64,000 bases of DNA from Desmodus rotundus (lineage: Eukaryota; Chordata; Mammalia; Chiroptera; Phyllostomidae): assembly GCF_022682495.2 (NCBI RefSeq), contig NC_071392.1:109854896-109918895 (forward strand), in the 5' to 3' direction. Made by a program: the position numbers and the translations under genes. Shown one piece after another: positions 32,901 to 44,900 of this stretch. Position 1 is the first letter of the stretch. Each line of letters opens with the position of its first letter. The notes under the pieces are model-generated. The model saw only the letters and a program-made list of their open reading frames with translations, had not been told where the DNA came from and ran no database searches.

Positions 32901-35900
32901 TGGTCGGTGGGGAAGGCCAGCGCCGGCGGAGCGAAGGGAGGGGGGCTGCGATGGGCCAGGCTGAAAAACTCCCCCTGGGGGCGGAGGCAAGAGAGTGAGC
33001 CTGGGCATCCTTCAGGAATTATAATTTGATGTGCACATTCCAGGAAAACGTGGGCTGAGGCCACCAGCCACACATCACAGAAGAGGAAGTCATGGCCAGA
33101 AACCAACACTAGCATCGAACGTCTCCTGGGTGCTGGGGTCTGCGGACCCTGTGACATAGGTGTGGTCATGCTCCTTGTACAGGAGGGACACCCTAGGAAC
33201 AGGAAGGGGAAGTGACTTGCCCCAGGTCACTCAGGTAAGTGGCAGAGCCGGGAATGGAATCGGGCATCCAGGGCCCAGCAGCACCCAACCGTCTTGCTGG
33301 CCCTGCCTCAGCCTTGCCGGGAAGCACAGAAACTAAAGAACATCAGGTTCTGTTTGTTTGGTGTTTTCACCTATTAAATTAGCAGTAGTCTGAAAGAGGG
33401 AGGTGAACTGTTGGAGTATGTTTGTATTTTAGACTCATACTCTCCAGGTTTTGATGAAAGTGTTCACACATACTGGAGAATACACGTTTCTATGTTTCTA
33501 AAAAGCAATTTAGCCGCACATCGCAAAAGCAGATGATTTATTTAGCTAAAAAAATAATGTTGAGTTATAAAGAAGCCAATTGTAGATGGATACATAAGGT
33601 AAGATACTATTTATGTAAAATTTAAAGGCCTATAAAACCTACTGTGTAAGAATTACTGACACAGAGTTATGGAGTAAAAGTATAAAAACACAGGCAGGAG
33701 GGACACACACCCACGTCATCAGTGTGATTACCTCAGGGGGTAAACAAAAATGTTTACTGCGGCTCTGGTTACCTTTGGGGGAAAAGTGGGAAGAGCCCAT
33801 ATGTCCCAGGAGGGGGCGCTGTCCTAACCACAAGCTGACCCCTGAAAGTCCCAACAGCCAAAAAAGGGCCGCATAAAGGAGGACATTATGGAATCAGGCT
33901 CACATTACACCGTTCCGTTTTTCAAAAGTTGCAAAACAGTAGGTCCAGCGTGACTCATGGAAAAATGTGTGTATTTATTTTTATGTCTGTACAGGTGGTT
34001 CTGTTGTGTGCTTGTTGCTGCATCTTTTATGTGTGAGTGTGTGTGTGTGTTTGTGTCTTGGTATAGACAAGGGTTGGAGTGTTGGAGGCATCTACACTAT
34101 TGTGTGTCACTAGTGCGTACCTCTGAGTTGTAATATTTGGGTAATCTCTCTCTCTCTCCCCCCCACCCCCGGTTTCTCTCTCTCTTTCTCCCTCCCTCCC
34201 TTTTTTCATATTATTTCTTTCTCCTATGTGGTTTCTAAATTTTCTTTTTTACATCAAATGTGTTTTAGAACAAACAAGGAAACAGTAAACACACAAGCCA
34301 ACGGCTGGTTGTGGGGGGAGGGTGTGGGACCTACCGCAGCTGGGGGGTCAGGGAAGGCTGCTCTGGGGACAACCCCCCCACACTGACCCACCTGGAGTGT
34401 GAGAAGCAGCGGGCGGGGAGGGGAGGGTGTGGGAGGGAGGAGAGTTCAGGCAGAGGCTCTGGCAGGATCAAGTCCCTGAGGAGGGAACAAACCTGATGTG
34501 TGGAGGAGGCGCAGGCCAGTGTGTCTGGCTGGAGGACGGTGAGCGAGGGGAAAGTAGCGTGAAATGCAGTTCCATCCATCCATCCATCCATCCAATAGGT
34601 ATTTATTGAACACCTACTATATGCCAAGCACAGTTCTAGGTACTGCACATACAGTAAAGAACATAGCAGTCACATCCCCTTCTCTTTCATCCAGGTGAGT
34701 GACTCTGTGTGTGCGTGTTAGTAATAAATGCTGCTGAGAAAAATAAAGCAAGATATGGAGTGAGAGGAGGGAGCTATTTCAGTGACAGTGGTCTGAGAAG
34801 GCACCTCCAGGCAGGGAGGATATCTGAGTAAAGACCTGACGGTAGGAAGGTAGAGCAGATGTGGGTGAATGTCTGGGCAAGAGCCTCCTGGGCAGAAGGA
34901 GGGGCGAGTGCAAAGGCCCTGGGGTGAAAACAGGTGGAGAGCATTTCAGGAATGACAGGGAGGCCAGTGCAACCAGAGCGGGAGATGATGCGGAGAGTGG
35001 AGTTGCAGGGTGGTTGAGGACCCAGAGGAAGGGGGTGGAGTCTTTGTAAGTTTCGTTGCCGAGGGTGGTGGGGAGCCCAGGAGTGAGGGTGATTCTCAGT
35101 GTAAGGCTCACCTTCAGCTGCCCATCCAGGGCCTCAGCCGTGGCTGTCGGAGGTGCCAACAGTGAGTAATCAATCCCGGCCACATTATCTATCTTGGCTG
35201 TCACTGGAGAGACAGAAGAGGGACCGTGAGCTGGCTCCCCATGGCAGCATCTTTGGGGCTTTTGATTCAGGGTCAGCATCCCCCACAATTGAATTAAGAC
35301 CTGCAGTTCTAGCTCCACTTCTGCCTCCTCCAGAGAGCCCTCCTTGAGCTCCCTGTAACGGCAAATGAGCCCACACCCCACATTCACAGACACTACCTTT
35401 CCCTCCTCTTCTATCAGCCCCCAGATGAAGCTAAAACACAGGGTCAGGGAGCAGAGAGGCCTGGGCTTGAATTGGACTTTACGTGACCTTGGACACATCT
35501 TTTTTTTGCTTCTCCGAGTCACTTTTCTGTCATTTGTAGAATGGGGTGACAGCGGTGGCTCACGGGTGCCAGAGGGTTGAATGTGAAGGTCTGTGCCCAA
35601 TGCCCTATACGTGGCGGGGCTCAAAGCCAGAGGGCATCGACATTAGCAGTGATAATACCCCAGGCTGAGCCCAGGCTGGCTCAGCTCTGAACAGTTGCTC
35701 TGTTTCCCAGCAGGAATCAATGGTAATGCAGTAAAAATTGGTTCCCCCTTTAGCCCTTCCTTCCCATGTCAGAGGTCCAGAAATGACAACTTGTCCAAGA
35801 TGGCACAGCTGGTACGTGACAGAGCTGGGACGGAAACAACCTATTCTTCCTGCCTGGTGAGGCCAAACCTTGGACACTCAACTGCACTGAACACCCCCAG

Positions 35901-38900
35901 GTTGGGCTCTGCCCCTGGAGGGCCCAGGGGTGCCTGGAGGAAGGTAATGCATCATCAACGGCATGAACCGTGTGCCCGCCACGCCAGGCTTCCCATGGAG
36001 GGAGGCCGGTAGCAGTTTGGGGCACAGGCTCTGGAGTCAGAAAACCTGCATTTGGATCCTGCTTCTGCTTCTCACTGGGTTTATGACCTTGGGCAACCGT
36101 CATGAGTCCTTTCTGGGTTTCCATTTCCTTGCAGTAAAATTGGGAGGGTAGACAAACTCAGTGGGGTTTGGACAAGAAGAGACAGTTCTGCTGGATGCAA
36201 GGCGCCTGTTGAATATTCAGTTGGGGGAGTGGGTTCTCCCCCACCTACTGTGGCTTTTCACAGTTTACCAAGCACTCAGGGATAAGGAGAATTGTTTCCA
36301 TTTTAAAGATAAGGAAACTGAGGCCCAGGGAGCCAGAATGATCAGCCTCAGGTCTCAGGCTGGTTATGCGTGTCTGGCCTGACAGCTCTGGGTACTTGGT
36401 TGTTTGGGCCCTGCAGGGGGTGGAGAATGAGTGGCTGCGGGCTGCTTTTCCACCTCACTTCCGGACCTGCCACAGGGACCTGGCCCAGCAGGGATCCAAC
36501 GCCAACTACCATTTGAAAATAATCTGTTCTATCCACTCCCACCCAGGCTCAGGCCTGTCTGGAAAACCCGCTGGCTCCATCCCACTCCTCCTTGCCTTCC
36601 TACCCCTCTGCCTCCTCCATCCCCATCTTCTTGACCCCACCTAGCACTCACCTGGCACTGACTGGAGAAAAGGTTCCAGCTTGGAGGACACAGAACTGGT
36701 CACTACCTGGCAGATCTGGGGAGAACAAAAGAGGTGATCAGTGAGGACATCCATAGTGTAAAATATTCTTTGGGAAAATGATCCAGATGTGTTTTGTTTT
36801 CCTGGAAGATTTCCTTGAAAATCATGTAACTAATCAAGTTTCCCTTTTCTCTTTCACCACCAGGAAGCTCAGAGCTCAGCGCGTAACTTCAAAATAAGTA
36901 ACTCTATATGACTGGATGACCTGCATATCTGCATTTTATTTCCTACTCTGGTGTGGAACTTTCCTAATGGGTATTTATGTTTTATATTTTTTAAATGTGG
37001 GACTGTTCTGGTTTGTGTTCATCCATTTGTGTTGCTGTCTCAGATCCTTTGTGGAATGAGGGAGAGAAAATAAACAAGAGGCAGTCAGAGATCAGCCTTC
37101 TCCTGTCTGTGCTTCTGAAAGCAGGGTGCAGGCCCTCTGCTCAGTTTTGGGTGGACCCTCACATTTGCCAAGTATGGCCAGAGAAACCGTCCCTGCCCCT
37201 CCCCTGACTCACAAGGAAACAAGCCCAAGTCTGAGAAGTCGTGGCCCACGTGCTGACTTTGCCCCTGAGGAAGTAACTGCGGTTCTCTAGACCTTTGTTT
37301 TTTCATCTGTGAAATAGATCGTGGCGGGTTAGACTTCCTATTTCACTTGCTTTTCTGGTGTGTGGCCTTGGCACAGCGCCATCAAGAGGTGGAGTCTGGG
37401 AACTCTCCCTTAGAATCTGGGTGGGCGTGGTGACTTGCTTTTTAACCAACAGAATACAGCGGAAGTAACATTGTGTAACTTCAGAAACCAGGTCACAAAA
37501 GGCTGTGCAGCTTCCACTTTGGTCTCTTGAAATGCTTCCTCTCTGGTTGCTTCCTCTGGGGACCCAGTGACATGCTGTCCAGAACCATGGAGAGGCCACA
37601 GGTGTTTTGCTCAGGTCAAGAGTCCCAGCCCAGACACCAAGGCCTGACCATTGGGTCTTTCCCAGATGAGACCCAGACCGCAAGGAGGAGAGATGTGCTA
37701 AGCTGCCCCAGCCTGTCTATTTCCTGACTTGCAGGCTGCATGAGCGTTAGAAAGTGGGAGTTGCTTTAGGACACTGTATTTGGGGCTGTTTGTTTTGAAG
37801 CTGCACAGAGCTGGAAAGCAGGATTTAAATTGCAGCCTTCCCTAACTTGAAGGCATTGGGGCTGGGGGAGGGATGGTCAGATAAGTCCCCACCTTCACAG
37901 GAGGGACCTGCTTGAGTCTGCAGTGAGACTGTCACCTCATTCATCCAACTGAGTCTCCCTGGTCCTCACTTTTCTTGACACTGGGCAGCCCCTGGCAGGT
38001 GGACCACTGTCTCTTAGAAATGCTCCTTCTGCAGTCCCAGGATGGAGTGCTCTCCCTGCTCTCCGCCTGTCCCTTCATTCCCTCTTTCCCGGACACCCTC
38101 CTGAGCTCCTCATGAGCTCCTCTTCCCTCTTGCATCCGGGCTCCTTGGGGCTCGCTGCTCCTTCCACTCACACGCTCTTCTGGAGCGGGGCCCTGCACTC
38201 CCATGGCCCTGCGGTGCTCCCCCCAGAGGCCACCTGCACCTGGTGTGAACAGCTCCCCACACACCTGGCAGCTCTCTCCCGAGCACTTTCTCTCCTCTGG
38301 CCCTTGCTCCCGAGTGCCAAGGAGTTACAGTGCCAGAAACAGTCCAACCAAAGAGCACTGAGGGCTGGTAGATAAATACCCCAGCTTCCTTACCACTTCA
38401 GGGCAGTTCTGCGGTGTGTGCCCCACACTTTCCCTGAGAATCTCCCACAGGACTGAGCCCCATGTCCCCAGCACTAGCCCACTCCGAATGTCCCACTTCC
38501 CTTCCACCCCCTGGCCCTGCTGCCTGGGATCCCCTCCCGATAAGCTTCTCGCACCTGAATCTTTGTCTCAGTACCTGTCTGGGATGGGGACTCAAGCAAA
38601 GTCACCTTCTCCAGGCTGACAACTGTGGCCAACACCCAGACCTTAGTGTTGGTGTGAGGCCCAGACTTCTCCCCTGAGCTCAGGCCTGAGGGCCCAGCTC
38701 CCTCCTGGCCACAGTGCTGCCCCCGTCCCAGTCTGCCCAGAGGGCACCCTTCACACTGCTCAATTCAGATTACTTTATCTGGGGGAGGGAGAGAGCAGAA
38801 AAGGGAGAGGAAAGGAAAGGAATGAAGGAAGGAGAAAATATGACTCCCTGGTGTGTTTCTGTCACCTAAGACTCTGCATGTTCCAAGAGGACTTAGAATA

Positions 38901-41900
38901 TCATTCTCTGAGGAAACTCTGTCTCTTCTCCAAGTGGCCCAGGGCTGGGAGGGACAGCACCTCTGGCAACTGGGACCAGCTGGACGCCTGGGCTGCCAGC
39001 CCACCAGCCACAATTTCCAATGCCACTCAGCCATGTGCCTCCAGATGGCCCCAAACCACAGCAGATCACATCATAGCCACCAGCTGGCTTCCCGCTGCTG
39101 CCCGCTCAGCCCAGGCTCCACTCCACCCTACCCCTCAACTTGACATAGACTCTTTCTTCCCTCTGACACCACCCTTCACTATGGGTTCCTTGGAAATCCA
39201 ATCCCAGCTCACTCTTCCCCAAGTCCAGCCTTTCCAGTGTCATGGACACCCCCTCACCTCATTTATTCTTTCATCCATCCATTCATTCATCCATTCAGGA
39301 CAGTACTTTAAACAACATCTTGTTATGATTAAAAGGTTTGCCTTTGAGGTGGGGTGGCCTGGATTTGCATTCCAGCACTACGCATTTCTGTCTGTGCGTC
39401 TCCGTTTACTCATCTCTAGAATAGGGATAATCTGAGATACCTGCCTCATAAGGATTTTGTGTAAATTAAATGCTAGAATCCTTGTAAAGAGTTCTTAACA
39501 TCATTCTAAGCTCACTGTAAGCACTCTGCCATCACCATCATCATCTTCACCACCAGCATCTTCACCACCATCATCTTCACCACCACCATTTTCACCACCA
39601 CCATCTTCACCACCACCATCTTCACCACCAGCATCTTCACCACCACCATTTTCACCACCACCATCTTCACCACCATCATCTTCACCACCATCATCTTCAC
39701 CATCAGCATCTTCACCATCAGCATCTTCACCACCAGCATCTTCATCACCATCATCTTCACCATCACCATCATCTTCACCACCATCATCTTCACCACCACC
39801 ATCTTTACCACCACCATCTTCACCATCAGCATCTTCACCATCAGCATCTTCACCACCAGCATCTTCACCGCCCTCATCTTCACCACCACCATCTTCACCA
39901 CCATCATCTTCACCACCGTCATCTTCGCCGCCACCACCATCTTCACCACCGTCACCTTCACCACCACCATCATCTTCACCACCACCATCTTCACCACCAT
40001 TATCTTCACCACCGTCATCTTCACCACCACCATCTTCACCACTGTCATCTTCACGACCGTCATCTTCACCACCACCATCATCTTCACTACCACCATCTTC
40101 ACCACCAGCATCTTCACCACCATCATCTTCACCATCAGCATCTTCACCACCATCATCTTCGCCGCCACCACCATCTTCACCACCATCACCTTCACCACCA
40201 CCAGCATCTTCACTACCAGCATCTCCACCACCACCATCTTCACCATCAGCATCTTCACCACCACCATCATCTTCACCGCCGTCATCTTCACCATCACCAT
40301 CTTTACCACTGTCATCTTCATGACCATCATCTTCACCACCACCAGCATCTTCACTACCACCATCTTCACCACCGTCATCTTCACCACCAGCATCTTCACC
40401 ACCACCATCTTCACCACCACCATCACCTTCACCACCACCATCTTCACCACCACCATCTTCACCACCACCATCTTCACCATCAGCATCTTCACCACCACCA
40501 TCATCTTCACCGCCATCATCTTCACCATCACCATCTTTACCACTGTCATCTTCATGACCATCATCTTCACCACCACCATCATCTTCACTACCACCATCTT
40601 CACCATCGTCATCTTCACCACCAGCATCTTCACCACCAGCATCTTCACCACCACCATCATCTTCACTACCACCATCTTCACCACCATCATCTTCACCACT
40701 GTCATCTTCGCCGCCACCACCATCTTCACCACCATCACCTTCACCACCACCAGCATCTTCACTACCACCATCTTCACCACCGTCATCTTCACCACCAGCA
40801 TCTTCACCACCACCATCTTCACCACCACCATCATCTTCACTACCACCATCTTCACCACCACCATCTTCACCACCACCATCTTCACCACCGTCACCTTCAC
40901 CACCACCATCATCTTCACTACCACCATCTTCACCACCATCATCTTCACCACCATCATCTTCACCACCACCATCTTCACCACCGTCACCTTCACCACCACC
41001 ATCATCTTCACTACCACCATCTTCACCACCATCATCTTCACTACCACCATTTTCACCACCACCATCTTCACCACCGTCATCTTCACCACCACCAGCATCT
41101 TCACCACCGTCATCTTCACCACCACCATCTTCACCACCATCATCTTCACCACCGTCATCTTCACCACCACCATCTTCACCACCGTCACCTTCACCACCAC
41201 CAGCATCTTCACTACCACCATCTTCACCACCATCATCTTCACTACCACCATTTTCACCACCACCATCTTCACCACCGTCATCTTCACCACCACCAGCATC
41301 TTCACCACCGTCATCTTCACCACCACCATCTTCACCACCATCATCTTCACCACCACCCTCTTCACCACCAGCAGCAGTATTATTGCTTTTTAGCTTGGCT
41401 GCTATCGAGGAGCTACTCTTAAGGTGTTACCAAGAAAATAATCTGTTTTAATAATTCCAAGTGTTAAATAGATGCTAACACTCCCCTCATACTATTACTT
41501 AGTTACAAAGACAGTTGAACTATGGGTCTTCTAGGCTGGTGGTGGGCACACTGCCTACATTATCTCAGTGGTCCTTACAACAGCTTACTGAAAAAGGTAT
41601 TAGGTCCCCGTTTTATAGATGGTGAAACTGAGATTCAGGAAGGACAAGTAATTTCCTCAAGTTTATGTACCTAGTTCCACCCTAGAGTCAGAATTAAAAC
41701 CCAGAAATCCTGACTCTAAAAGCCATCGTATAATCCATTGTGTTATACATTTTGACAACCATGCATTGATAAAAAAAAAAAAAAAAAAAGCAACGCACAA
41801 CTTTTGACAGTGTCTTCAAATAAATGATCTCATTTGGTTGATTTTTCCCTAGCCATATTAACAGTGCCTTTGACTGAGAAACTAACATCGCCTCTCTGGA

Positions 41901-44900
41901 AGACTGCACAGCCTCCTCAGTCTCCCCGCAACTCCTGCCCCCACTCTTGGCCTATCTATCCATTCTAATGGCAGTCAGAGAGATTGTTCAAAAGCACAGA
42001 TCTGGCTGGGTCGCCCCCTTGCCGAAAACCTCCAATGACTCCCCAGGGCCCTCTGGAGAAAGCCCAAGCTTACTTGGCTTGTGAGACAGGCTCTGGGGAT
42101 TCCTGGAAGCTGATGATTTATTCATGGAAAACCAGACCAATGAATGGCCCCTTTTCTCTGCTGAAGAGGCTGGCAGGAGGACTGGCCAGTGCCTGTCATT
42201 CATACCAGCTCCAGCCTCAGGGAATAGTTTGGTCACATCAACAACTGCACACTTTCTGGGTGGGGAGCACCACCAAGGGGGGTTGGGGTGGGGAGGGGAT
42301 GGGGAAGGAGGCCAGAGGACTATGAGAGAGAGGGTTGGTAGGGAGAGGATGGCAGTTTCTCTGCAGGGACAAATGGGGAGGGAGGAGAGCAGAGGAGATC
42401 CCCAACGTGGCTGTTTGCTGTGGGTGTGTGATGTGACCCTTTCTTAGTCTCTCACTGGACCCCTCAGGAAAATAGACATGCCTGATTTTTGGAGCTGGAG
42501 GTGTGGTTTCAGAGGGCTGGAAAGACTGCTGGGCAGTCTGGGTGACCGCAGAAGTGATCAGCGATGCATGAGGTGTGTGGACACAGAGGGCCCCTCCCTC
42601 TCTGACAGGTGAGAACAGTCCGAGCCCCTCCTACCTTGCTGTTCATGGCGTTTCGGAGTGAAGACTCAATTTTTTTCCGGAAGAGTTGGATCAACCACCT
42701 GGAGATGGACACATGGGGACATGCATGAAGCTTCCCAGGTGTCCCCGGTCTGCCCTGGGAAGGTTGCCTCATCCAGGAAGCCTACCTCCCTCCTCAAAAT
42801 CGGCCTGGGCACCTACCCTCGCCCCTGAGACGCAACTGCACACACCCCAGTAGATGCTCTCCCCAGTGTGCAGTGACCTGTTTATGAGGTTATTTTTTCA
42901 ATTAGGGCACGGCTAGTCCCCTGCCCTGTCTCAGCCTCATTCCTCACCACTCCCCTTCCTCTCGGCTCTCCAGCCACACTGCTCTGCCGTATCCTCTTGT
43001 ATCTTGTGCTTCCTCCCACTCCAGGGCCTCTGCACGTGCTGTTCTCACTGCTTAAAACACTCCCTGTCCCCAACAATGACCTAATGAACTCCTACTCATT
43101 CTTTTCATCTCAACTCAAACATCATTTCATCAAGGAAGAACTGGCCAACCCCCAGACTAGGTCAGATCCTCCCGTTCTATGTGTTTGCCTCATTCTGTAC
43201 CTCTTTTTCGTAGTTCTTAAATCCTTTTAAAATTCTTTGTGAGCTACTCATTAATGCAATGATTTGGTTAATGTTTGTCTTCCCCACTGGATGGAGAGCT
43301 TCAAGAGAACAGGAACTGTGTGGCTAAGAATCGGGGGCCAGAAAGTCTTGGGCTGAATCCCTTCTCAATAATCACTAGGGATGAAAACTCAGGTTATTTC
43401 CTACCCTTTCTGTGCTTGGTTGTCTCCCCAGAAAATGGGTACTAGCGAACTAACCTCAGAGTCATCGTGTGGGTTGAATGAGGTGACGCACCTGCCTAAC
43501 ACAGTGTTGGGCACACTGTAAGCTAAATTGGTCTTGGCCAATTGGTCCATTTCTTGAGCATGTTGCATACACCTGGTGCAGAGGAATCTTAGCAGATATT
43601 TGTTGACTGGCTGGCCGGCTGGTGGAATGCCTATGGTTTTGTGGTAAGGACTGTATAACTCAGTGCATATACAGTGTTTAACCCAGAGCCTGGGGCAATA
43701 GTAAGAGCTCAGTAAAGTGTGCTGAATGCATGTTGAATGAACAAGTGACCCCCCCGCCTTGGGGCAGGAAAGAGGTCTGCTCCACCAAGGACCCCTGTCC
43801 TTTTCCCTATACCTGAGGCCCCTATGAAGGCCTGGCAGGGAGGTGGCACTGGGGACATGTTTTCTAAATACAGGGATGATTAGGATAGTTCTCCTTGATG
43901 TCCCTCCTGCTATCCACAGCCCCAGGAAGTCATACCCCAGGTGGCTGCCTGAGATGTGCACGTGGACGCTGGCAATATTGCTGCTACAGCTGGAGCAGGT
44001 GGCAGTGGAGTGGCCGGAGGTGGGGTCACAGCTCAGTTTCAGACCAGCCAAAATGGAGATGCCTTCCACACTCAGGTCAAAGTTGCCGCTGACTTTGCTG
44101 AAGGGACACAAAGAGAAAGAGACTTGGAACAAGCAACACCCCACTGCTGTTTGAACTTCTTGCCAATGTTAGAAGGTAGGTTTTGCTATTCTCTCCAGTC
44201 CAGGGGAGGAGATGGAGTTCAGAGAGGGAGGCAGGTTGCCCAAGGTCACACAGCAGCTGAGGGAAAGATCCAGGATTCTAATCTGAAGTTTCAGCCCATG
44301 TCTACCTGGCAGAACCCTGCCCTTAACCACTGCCTCAGCCTCCACCCATGCTGTGTAGCTTTGGCAGTGTTTCTCCGCCTCTCTGAGCTTCAGTCTCCTC
44401 ATCCAGATCCTGCATCAGCAGGAGACACCAGTTTTGTCACTAAAAAGCTGAGTGTTTGGGATCTATGACTTTAATTAGGGAATGCCCCCGTTCATTAAGT
44501 GGAGTTCATAACTCCTCCCTTGGGGATGAAATGAGGTTTGGATAAGACAATGGATATGAATGTAGTTTGTTAACTCTTCTACAGTGTGATGAAATAACAT
44601 TAATTTTTTTGTGATTAAAAAAATGATAGGCCCTGGCTGGGGTAGCTCAGTGGATTGAATGCAGGCCTGTGAACCAAAGCATAGCTGGTTTGATTCCCAG
44701 TCAGGGCACATTCCTGGGTTGCAGGCCAGGTCCCCAGTAGTGGGTACCCTAGAGGCAACCACACATTGAGGTTTCTCTCCCTTTCTCCCTTCCTTCCCCT
44801 CTCTCTAAAAATAAATAAATAAAAACTTAAAAATTAAAAAAAAGTTTAAAAAATGATAAATAAGTGAAATGATAGATACTAAAGAGCCCAAGTGAAGACC

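Noticed and set aside
34779..35624. 281-codon open frame on the minus strand
   Set aside because: Only the 92-nt BPI exon 7 inside it is real coding sequence; the rest is intron read-through.
39512..41368. 618-codon open frame on the minus strand (Val-Lys-Met repeats)
   Set aside because: It is a product of the triplet-based minisatellite. It lies inside BPI intron 5, has no splice or start support and no family likeness, and the opposite strand is open too.
40320..41393. 357-codon open frame on the plus strand (Ile-Phe-Thr repeats)
   Set aside because: Same minisatellite read on the other strand.
21508..44846. tRNA genes suggested by the B-box-like motifs
   Set aside because: They are SINE heads with SINE bodies and A-rich tails; no complete cloverleaf.
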